Below are positions 37,101-55,939 of a stretch of 64,000 nucleotides of DNA, one piece after another. This DNA is from Strix aluco. Taxonomy: Eukaryota > Chordata > Aves > Strigiformes > Strigidae. Within the stretch, counting starts at the first letter, position 1; every line of letters starts with the position of its first letter. The stretch is from positions 105,836,610 to 105,900,609 of the forward strand of contig NC_133934.1 in assembly GCF_031877795.1 (NCBI RefSeq), in the 5' to 3' direction. The translations under genes were made by a program, and so were the position numbers. The notes below the pieces were generated by a model, which saw only the letters and a program-made list of their open reading frames with translations, made no database searches and was not told the origin of the DNA.

Positions 37101-39550
37101 ACCTCTGCACACAGGCAGCCACCGGCCACCCAGCAGCTTGGGAGGCTCTGCTAAAGCCACCCCATGTCTTCAGGGCTGTCATTTAAATCCTGCGGTCTTG
37201 GGATTTCCCAGCCTTAGAAGAGATTTTTTTGTCTCTGCCTTTGTGGAGAGCTTTCACCTATTATGACCACTTTGCACATCTCCTTTCTCTGATGGAAATA
37301 TCCCCCTAGTCATGTTTTCCAGACCATTCCCATTGCTGCTGCCTCCTCCCAGCCCCCTTTCTTGCAGCACCAAGTCTGGACTCAGTACCAGAGTGCCTCC
37401 CCAGCCCAAGGGTACAGGATTTGCTCTGTCACATCCCAGTCCACAGCCCAGCCCAGAGTTCAGATCAGACATCCAGGGATTCACAGAGTGTGTTCATCAT
37501 TAGTGTGATCCACACTAGCCCTCACAGAAGAGCCTGGCACTGCCACCCCCCACACGGCAGCAGGATCCCTCCCATGGAGGGAGAACTGTGCTTGGGGAGT
37601 TGCCTCCCATTCACGTCAGGTTCTTGTTCGACCTCAGTCAAGATTTTTTTGGAGATTCCCACCCTGTCTTCCAACATGTTTTCAGCCCCCAAAGGACCAA
37701 AATCACTGGTGATTTATTGCAGGCACTCTCTAGTCCATCACTCACAGCAAAGTAGAGCTTTCCCCTGCTCCCTGCAGCAGCGGGTTGATCTCTGGCAGCG
37801 CAGCACAAGGGCTGCAGTGTGAGGACAACAGCTGCCAGGGGCACGGGTCAGACCCCACCGGCAGCTTGTTTGCAGCATAGGCTCTCCCACCCCACTTTGC
37901 ACAGCTCCCACAGTGGGGACTGGAAACATGGCTGGCACAGCCCTTCACACTCACCATGCCCCCAGCACACATTCACTGTCAGCACCACCGTGGCATCTCC
38001 TGACACATGGGAGCCTTGCTTCTCCCTGCGATTCAAGGGCAGCACCTGCTCTGCCCCACCAGGCAGAGTCACGGGCCACTGGGACACCCCCAGCCCCACC
38101 GCAGGACAGGGAAGGTCCAGACAGGTGACAGCAGTCAGCAAGATAGACCACACAGATAGGAGAGGGCAGGGAAGCAGGGAGTGAGGCCAATACCACCAGG
38201 CATGACACCTGGTCTCACGGACAAGCCCAAAGAGCAGGCAGAGGGACCCTCCTGGTTTGGCACACATTTGAGCAGTTCTGAGTCCACTCCCTCCCCTGTC
38301 ATCCATGCTGCTACGATGTCTGGAGGATGTGAAGCTGCACGTTCACCCTCCCGGTGCTTGGCGAGGAGCCCACCACCTCCCTGGCGCGGCCAGGTCCCCG
38401 CAGCAGCGCTGCTTACCTGCATGGTGACCGTGCTTGTCTCCACGGGGACACAGCGGAGACCCTCATCCCCGCAGCAGCCTCCACAGCGCCGCAAGGAGAC
38501 GCAGGAGGGTCTGAAAATGTACTCCACCTCGTTGGGAAACTCGGTAATGACGTCCACCAGCTGCTCCAGAGGCCGGCACAAACTACGATTCCAGATATCC
38601 CGAAAGGTCAAGACTGCAAGAAACAGGGGTGGGGGGCTATCAGGAGGCTCCCCAGAGAGGCTGAGCCCTCTGACCCACTGCCAGGACAGGTGCAAGCAGC
38701 CGCGGTGGGGTCCTGCATCCATCACGGGGGCACAGGGATGCAGAGGACCCCCTTGTGCCCCCAGTAAGCCCCTCACCACACTGGTGCGGGGGCTCACACA
38801 GCCACCCCGTCCCCCCCCGAAGGGCTCTGTCTCCACCTGCCCGCCAGCTCCATCTCCTCCTGCTCAGGCACCCCGCTTCTCCCCGCACCCGCCGCGCCGG
38901 GGCTCCCCCTCTCCCCTGCCCTCCCTCGGCGGGCGCAGAATCCCAGCCCCCAGCGCAGCAGACCACCGTCCCCTCGGGTTTCCCGGCGGGGAGAGCAGCG
39001 GGGAGCCGAAGCGGAGTGTTCCCGCCCGGGACCCCGCATCCCGGCACCGGGAAGGGGGCGGCGAGCCCGGGACAGGGCTGCGCCCCGCTCCGGCCCGCGG
39101 CGGCGCCCGGGGCGGGCTGGGGGGAACGGGCTGCTCCCAGCCCCGGCATCGCCGCGGGGCTGCGGAGGGATAACGGCCCCGGAGGGGAACGAGCCCCCGC
39201 GCCGGCCCTGCGCACAGCCCTCCCAGGGCTGCCGCCCCCTCCCAGCCGGGGCACCGGCGGCCGCCCGCTGCCAACTCACCGGGCGGCTCCGCGCTGGCGG
39301 TCCCCCGCGCCTCCGGGGCCTGCAGGGAGGGAAAGGCGGGAGCTGTCGAGGGCGGCATCGGGGGGCCCGTCGCCGTCCCCCCACCCAGCGCCGGGGGGAG
39401 CTGCCCCCGCGGCCGCCGCCACCCCGGGCGGCGGCACCGGGCTGCCCCCCGCTCCGACCCCCCCTCCCGCCGCCCAGCTCTCACCGGGGCGGGCGGTGCC
39501 CCCAGCGCCCCGGCCACCAGCAGCCGCAGGAAGGCGCCGAGCAGACGCAT
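34183..39550 (-). CDS. PGF: Placenta growth factor (VEGF family)
   Basis: Seven coding exons on the minus strand: 39550-39485, 39319-39280, 38613-38417, 36959-36883, 35145-35116, 35024-34962, 34204-34183 (stop TAG). Exon 1 encodes a signal peptide ([17 protein letters not shown]). Exons 3 and 4, at 197 and 77 nt, have VEGF-family lengths and carry the cystine-knot domain ([30 protein letters not shown]). There is an N-glycosylation site, NRS. Exon 6 is a 63-nt cassette encoding a basic, heparin-binding-type run ([13 protein letters not shown]). Exon 7 adds CGTPRR, close to human CGDAVPRR. Including exon 6 gives 164 residues; skipping it gives 143, like human PlGF-2 (170) and PlGF-1 (149). The product is a secreted dimer that binds VEGFR1 and, in the basic form, neuropilin. 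Isoforms are inferred from frame and splice sites. Confidence 0.94.
34958..34963 (-). promoter_or_regulatory. PGF: PGF exon 6 donor overlapping an in-frame stop
   Basis: On the minus strand exon 6 ends GAACT followed by a perfect GTAAGT donor. Without splicing the frame reads CTG TAA, giving a 158-residue protein ending DCEL. With splicing it continues to exon 7 at 34204. Confidence 0.75.
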
Positions 39551-40200
39551 CGCCGCTCCCGCCGCCCCGGCACCGACTCGGCACCGACTCAGCGCCGCCG
39601 CCCCGCCGGCATGCCGCCCCGCCGCCGGGCCACCGGCCCCGCCGTGCCGCCTCCGCCGGGCCATAGGAGCGCGCTCCGCTCCGCCGCCGTATTTCACCGC
39701 CGCCGCCCCGCCCCGCCCCCGCCCGCCCCGGCCCCGCCGCGGGGCGGGAGCAGGTGCCCGGCCCCGGGGGCCGCGGGGACAGCCGGTGCCCCCGGGCGTA
39801 GCGGGCCCCCCCCGGCCTCCAGCCCCCCGCACCGGCCGTTTCCCCATCGGGCCTCCCCGGGGCTTCTAGGGACCGGCCCGTGCCCGGTGCATCCGCGGGG
39901 GGGTGGGAAGCACGGAGGCTGTGTCGGGGCTCCTCGGCTCGCTGGGCTCCCTCGGGCCCTGTCCACCTCTCCCTGGGCCAGCGTGTGCTGCCCCGGGCCC
40001 ATCCGGCCACCCCCTGCCCACCCAGCAGCCCCTTTCCCATCCACCCACCCCATTCCCCCCACACTGCCCCACGCCCGTTCACCCACCCCGTCCCCACCCA
40101 GGCACCCCACGCCTGTCCACTCACCCCCTGCCCCCCACACTGCCCCGTGCCTGCCTAGCCAGCCCCCACCGTCGAGCCCTGGCAGGGGGTCTCCAGCCCC
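38810..40200 (-). promoter_or_regulatory. PGF: CpG island and promoter region of PGF
   Basis: Very GC-rich, CpG-dense sequence covers PGF exons 1-2 (39280-39550) and several hundred bases upstream. No TATA box is seen near the start, so initiation is probably dispersed. The long open frames on both strands here are products of composition. Confidence 0.75.
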
Positions 40201-43200
40201 CTCAGCCCCAGGGACAGCATCCCGGTCCTGTCTGCCATGAGGGGTCCCTCCAGCCTGGGAGGGAAGGGGGCACAGTGATTCCCTGGAGCAGGTCCAGGGC
40301 CAAACCCTGCTGCCAAGGGTAAACCCAAAGGACCTCTGCGGCCTTTTCTGTTCTATTTTTAAGCCCCAGTGGCCAGGGAAGCTGGAGCTGTGGGAGGTGG
40401 GAAGGGAAGAGATGCCAGCGGGCAACATGATCCCCTGTGGGCTGCAAGGTCCCCGGGAAATAACGGGCTCTGTGTCCCTGCCAGGATTCACGTTTCTATC
40501 CTCCCGGGAGAGCAGGGTGGCTGCTCCAGGGCTTCCCTGCCCACCTCTGTGTGAGGTCCAGCCCTGCAGCATGAGGACACCAGTGGCTTGTCCCCAGTCC
40601 CGTGGGGGTCTGTCCCCAGGGGATGTGGGACATGCCAGCCGCCTGCCTGTCCCCAGCCCCACCGGGCCACGCAGGTGGCAGCAGCTCAGGCATCAGCGGG
40701 AGCTGGGCTCTGGCTGGAGCTTCCAGGCTTTGGTACTGCTGAGTGTGTGAGAAAGCTGCTGGAGTGGGGCCTGGCAAATTAGCAAGGAGATGCTGCAGAG
40801 ATAAGAGCACAGAAATCCCGGCCCCGCCAGGGTGGGGGGCCGGGTGCGCTGCAGTTCATCACTCAGCAGCACAGCACAGGGGCTGCTGGGGGCTGCTGGG
40901 GCGGCGTTTGCTGCCTGTTCATGCTCTCGCCCCTGGCTGGGCAGCAAGGAGCAGGTAACGTCCTCACTGCGATGGCTGGAGCATGCCTGTGCTCTCCCTC
41001 TGCCACCCCACAGACCCGCCTGGGCAAAGGCACCCCTCTCCCCAGGGATGGTTTTGAGATGGGAGGCAAAGGGAGTGTTTCCTCCCACCCAAGAGCCCAG
41101 ACCAGAAGCTGCCCTGAGCAGCAGCTGCTGCCAACTCACTGGACAGACAGAATCCTGTTATTGCAAAGACCGTGACCACACAGGGCCTCACGCCTGTCCT
41201 TGCAGGAAGGTCCCTCGGGGCCACCTCTCAGACACAAGGCCAGCTTCTGGCGCTGGAGCAAAGGGCTCTCCCCCGGGGAGCTGTGTGGCTGGGGAGACCA
41301 GCCCTTAATTGCTGAGTGCAATCCTGTTCCTGGTCTGAAGCTATTTCCTCAGAGGCCTTGGGCAGAGTTTACATTCCTGGGATGAGCATCCCCTTTCTAG
41401 GCAACACGGAGCAGAGACAGGAGCAGAGAAATAATATTTGGACACTGGTAACCTGTGACCAGCAACATCCTCCTGCAAATGGGAGAAACATCCAGCTGGC
41501 TGTGGCTGTGGCCGCTCGCTTTCCCCTCTGCTGCGTTCCTTCCCCAGGGGCTGAGCCTACCCTTCTCCAGCTGCAGGACAGGGCTGGAGGTTGATGCTAT
41601 AAATGCACCGGTGTGTCCCTCACACCGCCTGCCACCAGGCTCTGGGGACCAGAGCTACACACTTTGGGAACAAGGGACAGAGGAGGCTCAAGGGACCAGC
41701 CAGGGACATAAGGCAAATAGAAACATTTCCTTAAAGGGCAGATGCCTCCCCTGTGGTGAGCACCATGCGGTGGCTGCGGGCTGAGAGCATCGCCTCAAAT
41801 ATGCCACTGCCTGCCTGTGCCACCTCCCTGCCCTGTTCACAGCGCTGGGAGGGAGGCAAGTGGGGAATGATGGAGCATCCCTATTGCTGGTGAGCCCTGG
41901 CAGCCCAGCAGGGACGGCCAGCCCCGGCATCCGGCTGCAAGCACACCACAGCACAGCCCTGCCAGGGAACAGGCTCACCTCACTTACACCTTCTGGGTGA
42001 GGGGCAAGAGCAGGGGCCCAGGCTGCCCGTGAGCACTGAAGGAGCCCAGCACAGGCAGCTGCTCTCCCCCATGAAACCTCACCCTGCTCACCACAGGCAA
42101 GGTCCCTTTAAGTCCCCTTTTCCATAAAATGACCCCATTTGAGCATCAAAATCCCCTCATGGGCATTTTTTCCCCTGCAAAATCCCACCTTCAGCATCTC
42201 AGATGAAAAGAGCCCAACAAAAACTCATCCCTGTGTTGCTCTTAAGCCGACAGTAGCCAGGGCCTCCTGCGTCACCCCCAAAGCCCTTGGAGAACACCCC
42301 TGAAGTCCTCAGGGCATTATTTTTGTGCTGCTGCTATTTAGGACACCGGAGTCAGTTCGACCAGGGCTGGAGGCTTCTGCCAGGGGAAGTGCCAAACCCC
42401 CGGTGCTCCAGTGCCTGGCACAGCCACCCCCTCGGGCTGCTGCTGCTGCTCCTGCCCAGCGGACAAGAGTCCCCCCAGCAGCTACCTACATCCTGCACTG
42501 TGATGGGACTCCCAAGGTCAAAGCAGCACGAAGACATAAGGCACTGGGCTCCTCGCGCCCGCCCTGCATCTCAGAATGCCCATGTTTCACCCTTGGTGTT
42601 TTGCTCAGTTGCTTTCCCTGGCCCTGTGATCTGGCTCTTAGACTCTCCTAAGCTCCCCTGTCAGTGAGTGCAGAGGACTTGGTTCATAGCTAATGCTGAG
42701 ATAAACCAGCTCAGTCTTCTGCAGGTTGTGTCTCTGCAGTGGAGACGGAAGGCAAAAGCCAGAGGGCTGGAGACTGGCTGGTTGGAGCTGCATGTACCTG
42801 CATGTGAGAGTGGGAACAGGGATGGGCATGGTCTGGCAGGGGCTTCCCCAGCACCAGCCTCTCCGCACAGGGAAACCCAGGCCTCTCCACCAGGAGATTG
42901 CTGCTGATCTCTTCCAGGAAACACGGGGCTCTCCAGTGCCCTTGTAGGCAAGCAGGGCTGCACCAGTGACCCCTGGACGGTCAGCATTGCTCCTCAAGGA
43001 AACAACCTGCAGACAACCTGCCTGGGCACCCTGGAGGACTCCCCAGAGCCGTGCTGCAGCAGCTCCAAGAGACGTTGGCAGCGGCACATCCCTTGCTCCT
43101 GGTGGCTGGTTCCCGTGGTGTCAGTGCCTCCTCCCAGCCCAGGTGCGCAGGGGGATGTGTTTGCCGGGGGGGGGAGGTTGACAATAGGGGGAAATGGGCC

Positions 43201-46200
43201 GTGCCGTGCACCCCGATGGTGGTGGCTCGCGGCCCCGGCTGCTGCTGCCCGCGGCAAGCGGAAGTGTCCGGCCTTAGTCAGCCCCGGTCACACGTGGCAG
43301 GAACTCTGCTGTTTGTTTTGGTTCCTCGGGAGGGGAGTTCGGCCTCCCCAGGGACCCGTGGCTGAAACCACGAGCACCTGATGGGCAGCCCTGTGACTGG
43401 GCAGAGCAGAGTCTGGCCCCCCAATACTGCACTGTCTGTGAGTTGCTGGCGCTGCGGCTGGCCTGGGTCAGACACGAATTTTGGAGGGGAACAGGACAGG
43501 CACCAGGGCTACCCAAGAGCGCTCAAAGAAGGAGACCCAGGTGAGGGAACCTGCAGCAAACCTGCCTGCTGCTCCCAGGCACAGTTTAAATCCACCATGT
43601 GGGCCAGAGACGATGCCACCAAGGAGGAGGTCCCTGACACCACCAGACCCCAAGCCCCACGAAGCCATGGCTCTCAGCCAGACGGTGCTCCAGGTCAGTG
43701 GATGGCAGCGCCGGCACTGCTCAGCTTAAGGCCTGTCTTCCTAGTTTAATGCCGAGGCTGAGCCCAGGGCAGGGGACAGAGTCTCCTTCTCACCAGGGCA
43801 AAGCTGCAGGCAGGTGGCAAAGTGATGCCAGCAGCGGACAGGAGTGTTAATGATGACCAGCCATCTCCCAGCCCAGCCATCAGTCAGCTGTACCCGGTGG
43901 GAAGGTGACAGAAAGCACACACTGCCAGGCACTGCAGAAAGCACACACTGCCAGGCCGGCCGGGCAGCCCTGCACAGTGGGGACTGGCTGGGCTGTGGGT
44001 GTTTGCAGGAGAGCACAGCCCTGGAGCAGGGCGAGGCACCGGAGAGCCGAATTGCAGACCCAAACATACGTGGGTGCCTACAGGTAAGCATTTCGTCAGC
44101 AGCCTCTGCAGGACGTGCAGTTACTGCGCCAAAACAATAGCCCCTTGCTGAGGTGCCGAGAGTCCGGAGCGGGAAACAGAGACGCAGCACCCACGGCACA
44201 GCTCACCCTGCTCCGCCCGAGCTCCTCGCCCAAAGCCCTGGGTGGGAGCAGAGCCCCCAAACCCCTGAAAGCCTATGGGAATTTCTCTCTGGCAGCTGCA
44301 GAGCACTGTGCTCGGGAAAGCCCAAACAGACTGTGGCCAGGACAGACTGGTGCAGCAGTGTGTGTGTGATGCTCCACCAGCAGCAGAGATGAAACACCCC
44401 AGGCCTGCATGGGACGGGAGGGACAGGGTATGGCAGCCCCAGGAGGGACAGGACTCTCCCAGCAGGAGCGGAGCAGCCCCTCTCCCCGGAGAAGAGAAGG
44501 AGGTTACTTTTTCACCAGAGAACCCATATTCTGCACATCTATCATGTTTTATCTCCCCTGGGAAAAAGGCAGTGAGCATTGAATGGAGAGGAGAGGCGCA
44601 CGGGCATGGATTGCCTGCTGCTCTGCTGCTGCCCCTCGCCTCCCAGCTCTCCCAGCCCAGCCAGCCGGTGGGCAGGGGCTGCCAGGCACTTTTCTCTCCT
44701 GCCAAACTCAAACCCGATCCACACCCAACCCAGAGCTTCTGGCTGCTTATCATGTGGATGCAGTTATCCTGCTTTTAGCTGTCATAATATTGACACAAAG
44801 CAAAATAATAGTGATGGCGAGACTCTGCCTGGCTCTGGAAGGCAAACAGGCGAGGAGATGGGGAGCAGCAGGCTCCGCTATTGTGCGGGACGGGGCAGCA
44901 GCCTGGGCTGCTTCCAAACTCTGCTCCCCGGCATCACGCCTGCTGCTAAGGGGGGGGGATGTGGGATGCAGGCGGAGGGGGGATGCAGGCGCCACGGTAC
45001 GCTCTCCCCATCGAGGAGCGAACGTGTGCAGCAGCAGGGCTTCATCCCAGAGGCTTTCCCAGAACGTGGGTGGAGGAGTGGCTCATCTCTCCCTTTCCCT
45101 GAAACCCAGCAGCCGCTGAATAGCTGCCATCACCCGCAGCAGACAATGAGCAAAGCAAGCCCAGGGCCAGCTGCAGTGCCGGGAGCGCGTGAGCAGAGCA
45201 GAGGAACCGTGGGGAGCTGGCCGGTGACCAGGAAGCAGCCCAGACTGCTGGTGTCATGGACCCCTTGATGACCACAAAGCGTCCGGGCCGTGCTTTGTCT
45301 CGCCCCAAGGGCCTGGCTTCCTGCAGCCGCGCCAGGTTTGCTCAGGGGTTTCTCTGAAGCCAGCCTGGAGTGACAGGCCCCCCGGCATCACCTCCTCCCC
45401 AGCCCAGCCAGTCTGCTGCGTGCCCTCTGAGCAGGGACAGAGCCACAGCCAACACCTGCACGGTGCCACCAAGCTTTCTGAGCCGCTCATGCCTTTGGTG
45501 GCACAAGCAAAGCCAACCCCTTTTCTGGGTATGAAGGCCCAGCACACCGTTAGCGATGCTGGGGCCAGCACCTCCCGCCCAGCCCTGCACCGCATCCCTC
45601 ATCCCTCACTGGGGCTTGTTTTCCTACATGACACGCAGCAACTTCCCACACTTCCCTCGCCTCTTCCTGACCAGCCTGGCCTTTGAACCAGCTGCCTCCA
45701 GCTGCCTGCATCCCAAGAGGAGACCTGGGGAACTGCCACAAATGAACGAGCCAACGAGTGAGGCTCCACATCCAGGCGAGGGATTTGGACACCAGCTTCC
45801 CATGCTTCTCCCAGGGGCCAGGAAGGGCGAGGGGCACCCCAGCCTGGCCTGTTTCCACAATGAGCTCTAGAAAAACCCTCCTGCTTCCCAGCCTCGGTCT
45901 CTATTTTTAAGGCTCCAAAAAGGAAAGGGGTGCCAATGGCAAGCTTGCTGGCAGGAGACGGTCCCTGGGCTGGATTCAGAACCGCCTACTCATTTCCCGT
46001 AGGGATCACGGGCTGCGTTGGCACTGCAAGGGTCTGGCTATGGGCTCGGCCTGCCCGCGGGTGCTGCGCTGACGCGAGGATGAGCCAGCAGCCATTTTCC
46101 AGGCAGAGACAGGCACACGTACATGTGGGCTGCTGAGCAAGGAGCTGCATCAAATCCTTCACTAACCTGAGGCACTGAATCCATGCTGTTACTCCCCATA

Positions 46201-49200
46201 GCAAGCCCTGCGTTTGCTCTTGGCCACCCAGGCGGTTATGGCAGCCACACTTTCCCAAGGATGACCAGTTTAGGGGACAGTTGTTACCAGGGTCATCAAT
46301 GAAGACCAGCAGAACACGTGCCCTGGTACCTGCAGTATCAGCCATGAATTTCAAGCATGCTAAAACTGCCGATGACTCAGGCAACGTGTGCGTGCACCTC
46401 CAGACCCACAGAGCTGAGCCTTCCAGCTATTCACATACCTGCTTTTGATCACCGGCTGTTTGTTTGGGTTTTTTGTCTTCTTTCCCTGGAAGCTCAAGTT
46501 TTAAACATGCATTCAGCACTCGGTTCACCCCATCATTTCCATCCCCTTCACTTACTAAGTGACCTACTTTCTCCCCCGTAGCATACAGAAAACACTGGTT
46601 TAGGCTCCCTCAGCCCTTCAGCAGATTCACTCCTGCCCCCTTACAGCCCTCCCTCAACATCTGTGGCTGTAAGAGCTTTGGGCTTGAGTCGCTCCCTCCG
46701 TTTTTGTCTCAGGCCTTTGAGCATGGACTTTCCGAAGAGCCATCACATCACACCAAAGATACCTCTGGTGCATCTCTCTCCTTAGGCTGTGCTTCGTGTT
46801 CCCCCCACTCTTGCACACTGGTGCTCAGTGAGTGGCTCAGGCACCCAGTGATGACCCTACGCTGCTTCTTCCCACATCACCTATCCAGTCTTCACAGCCC
46901 GTGCTGTGCTGACAGCCTGCCCTGTTCCTGCTGGCTCCTTCCCTTCGCCTGCGCTGAGCGTGAGCAGCTCACTCTGCTCACCCGGGTGTTGCAGACGAGT
47001 CCAATTACCAGAGTTCAGCAAACTCCGATTCCCCTCCCTGGCATTTCATCCAGCCCACTTATCCGCTGAGAGTTTCTAATCCAAACAGCCTCCCAGCACA
47101 CGATGTTCCAGTGCTCCCAGGCTCTACCCAGCCTCTGTCCTGGCTTCTCGTTCCTCACACAAGCACTTGGGGACAACATTCAGCCCCTGGGGATGCAGAA
47201 TTCACTGAGTGGAGGGGAAACAGTGTCTCCAGCAGCCAGCCCTGACGGCACAGAGCAGGACACCGTCCTGGGCAGGCTGGCAGCTCTCTGAGTAGATGAG
47301 CCAGATTTCAGCTCCTCTGCAGGCCCAGAATACGTGCTGCCTTGCTCGGCCGGCCAGCTCATCCCCTGCTCAGCTCTTTTCCCACAGCAGCAGCACTGTC
47401 TGAAGTCGTGTCAGCCTCCTCGCCTCCTCATGCACCAGCTGGGAAGTTGCAGCGGCCAACTCTGCCCCAGGTGACCTGGACACACCCGGGAAGGGAAGGG
47501 GAAGGAAGGGAAGGGAAGGAGGGTCTGCTGTGCAGGAGGCAGCTGCCTGCAACCACAGCAGGAGAGCGGGGTCCTGCTCTGTAAACACCTGGCAGCTGTG
47601 GACCACCAGGTGAGTGTCCTTCCAACTGCCCAGAGATGCACACACACACGCACACCCCTCACCACATTGCCTCTGCCACTGCGGTCAGCGCAGCCTGCAA
47701 GGCAGTGAGATTTTAGCCAAGTACACCAGGACACCAACATGCTCCTTTCCAGCTGCTTTCCCCACAGGCCCCACGCTCCCTGCGCTGCCCTCACTGCCAC
47801 TCCTCTTTCCCACTCCCTCCTTTCCAGTCCTTCTGGGCACTCCTTGCCTAACTCACAGCAGGTTCTGGCTCAGCTCAGCTGCATGGGGCTAACTGCTCCC
47901 GAAATCCCCATTCAGAGGCTTTCATTCATGAAATACAAGGCAGGAGACCAAGCGCAGGACTCTGCCCCTCAAGGGACACCAGGCTGCTAGCTGTCTTTGG
48001 CCGGCTGTGGCAGCAGTGCCGGGCACAAAGTGCCGTGGGGAACAGGGCAGGAACACCACAAGCAGGGAAAGCCTCTGCAGCCTGGCAAGGCACTGAGAAG
48101 AAACTGTCCCGCAATAGTTACTGGGACTGGAGCAGGGAATGTAAACAGCCCAGCATCCACAAGGAGGTCATAACCTCAGAGTCCGGTTTCCCTTCTTCTC
48201 CTCCCTCCTGCCTAATCTCCAAGAGCTGCTCTATTTACTAGTGAGATAAGTAAACAAACAAAGGAAAGCTCCGAAGTGATTTATTTTTTTTTGCCAATTC
48301 ACTGCCTGTCCCTGTCCCAGGGTGCACGTGTGGGAGCGGTCTCAGGGTGCACACCATGGCATCAGCACACATCAATGCATGGGCACAGCTAGCAGCAGAG
48401 GCAGGCAGCCGACGGGCACTGGCAGCCCTCCCCTGCCTTGCCCACAACATAGCTGCGTGGAAGGGCAAAAGGGGGAACTGCGTTACCTTGCGCAAATGTG
48501 GAGCTGGATGGGCCTGGCGTGGCCCTGCCTCCCAATTTATTTAAATGGAAGAAAACAGACCTCTAAAGCTGGGGAGAAGGGGTAGAGAAGGCAGCGGGGG
48601 ACGAGGATGTGCCTGGTCAGCACAGCAGGGACCAGCACAGCCAAGCCAACAGCAGGGCAAACCCTGTTATCCTCTAGTGACTCTCTTCAGGGGCAAAGGA
48701 CGAGAAAAGCTCACAGAGAAGGGAAACTCTGACTTCCAGCCCGGGCAGCAGCACCCTCCAAGCACATCCAGGCAAACCCAGACATGTGGCCTTTTGCCAG
48801 GCATTCGAGGGATGCAGTGAGCTTCCTTCCCAAGGGTGGCAGGTGCTCTGGCTTCCAGGCATGCAGGGGCACTTGGGGAAGCAGCAGGTAAAGACAGGGG
48901 TCAAAGGACTCTCAGCCCAGCCCAGCCTTTGGGTGAGAAATCACCTGTGATACATCCTCAACACCCAGCACACAAACTGTTGGTATCTTGCTAAGGACCC
49001 AACAGTCCCTGGATGGCAGCTGTCTGTAGTGCGAGTCCTAAGAGAATCAGACAAGCACAAAAAAGATGTGATGAGCACCCAAGGCCCTACAGGCCCCTGC
49101 AGGAAGCACCCGCTGAAAGCTTCCAGCATAAACCAGTTTGCTTTGCTTTCCTAATCTAAAACAATAGGACACCAAGCAGAGCCACAGAATAAAGCAGTGC

Positions 49201-49430
49201 CGCAATGAGAATTACACCGTGGCTCCCGCCTGCTCCCTGGTCACAGAACTCCAGGAACTAGACACAAAGGAGCTACATTCCTGCCTTATCCAGGGCCGGT
49301 TCTGGCTCTGCCAGCAAGAACAATTGGACTGCCAGGAATTGCGCCTTTCCCACCCCATTTGCTTTGGCTCTTTGCATCTAGAACACGGCACGGTCCAAAG
49401 TAAATCCTTGCATATGGGCTCTCCCTGCTG
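40201..49430. other. Gene-free interval between PGF and EIF2B2
   Basis: About 9 kb, mostly GC-rich, in which I find no supported exon, RNA gene or mobile element. Many open frames of 60-230 codons occur on both strands, but they show no family resemblance. Local features are an AT-rich patch at 44745-44815 and a polypurine run at 47488-47523. Regulatory elements of PGF could lie here, but that is unproven. Confidence 0.55.
47488..47523. repeat. Polypurine tract (GGGAA/GGAA repeats)
   Basis: Thirty-six consecutive purines made of GGGAA and GGAA units. Such mirror-like tracts can form triplex DNA; nothing else supports a role here. Confidence 0.85.
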
Positions 49431-50025
49431 CTCAGCACAGACCCGGCTCCCTCCCTCCTGCCCTGCAGTACAGACGCTGTGTTCCCCCGCGCAGGCCCTT
49501 CCTGACGCCGGCCTGCGGCGCTCCCCTCCACGGAGGCGTCAACAGCGGCACGGCGGCCGGGCGCTGCCCGCGGGGCGGTCACCTCGCTGCTCCGTCCCCG
49601 CCGGCCCGAGGGGCCCAGCCGGCACACACCCCCGAGCTAGGCCCGGCGCCCACCTCAGGGGCACCTCCCCTGGTAGCCGCCCGCGCCCCCCGCTCGCCCG
49701 GCTCCAGCACCCTCACCCCCCAGCACCGAGGCCCGGCCACCGCCGCCCGCCCGTGACCCCGCCCCCCGGGCCCGGCCCGCCACCGTCCCACAAACCCCCG
49801 CGCGGCGGGCAGCGTCCGGCGTGGCGAGCGGGGTCAGGGGTCACCGCCCATCACCCGGGTTACGACGCGCGCCCCCGCCACGCGCGAACCCGCCGGCCGC
49901 ACTTCTCATTGGCTGCGCCGCCGCCGGGGGGTGGGAGTACTCTGGCAGTCTCTGCCAATGGGGCAGCGGGGTGGCGGAAGCGGCGTGCGCGGCTGCGGGC
50001 CCAGCCGGAGCGGAGTGCTGCCGCC

Positions 50026-55690
<5,665 letters not shown>

Positions 55691-55754
55691 TGCCGTGAAG
55701 CATGTCACTCTCCGGACTTTTCCTATCTTTCTCTTTAGAAAGATACAACAGCTA

Positions 55755-55760
55755 ATTAAA
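55755..55760 (+). terminator. EIF2B2: Proximal poly(A) signal of EIF2B2
   Basis: ATTAAA lies 65 nt after the stop codon and is followed at once by the GT-rich GTGTGTGTTG, a typical cleavage context. A canonical AATAAA at 56788-56793, beyond the LTR-like segment, could serve a longer transcript. Confidence 0.65.
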
Positions 55761-55939
55761 GTGTGTGTTGCAAAGATGGGTTGCTGTGGGGAATCGGTGG
55801 GGGATTTGCTCAGCAATATCCATCCTACCCAAAAGCAGGAGAAGGCAGAGCTCTTTTACAGCTTCTCATCCCTGTGCTGTGCTGGAAGCCACATGGAGCT
55901 GCTAAGCCAGTGTAGTGCTAGGGCCTGAATAATAGGCCC

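Noticed and set aside
38181-39847. Several overlapping open frames of 200-330 codons on both strands
   Set aside because: They lie across the PGF CpG island and overlap genuine PGF exons 1-3 in wrong frames.
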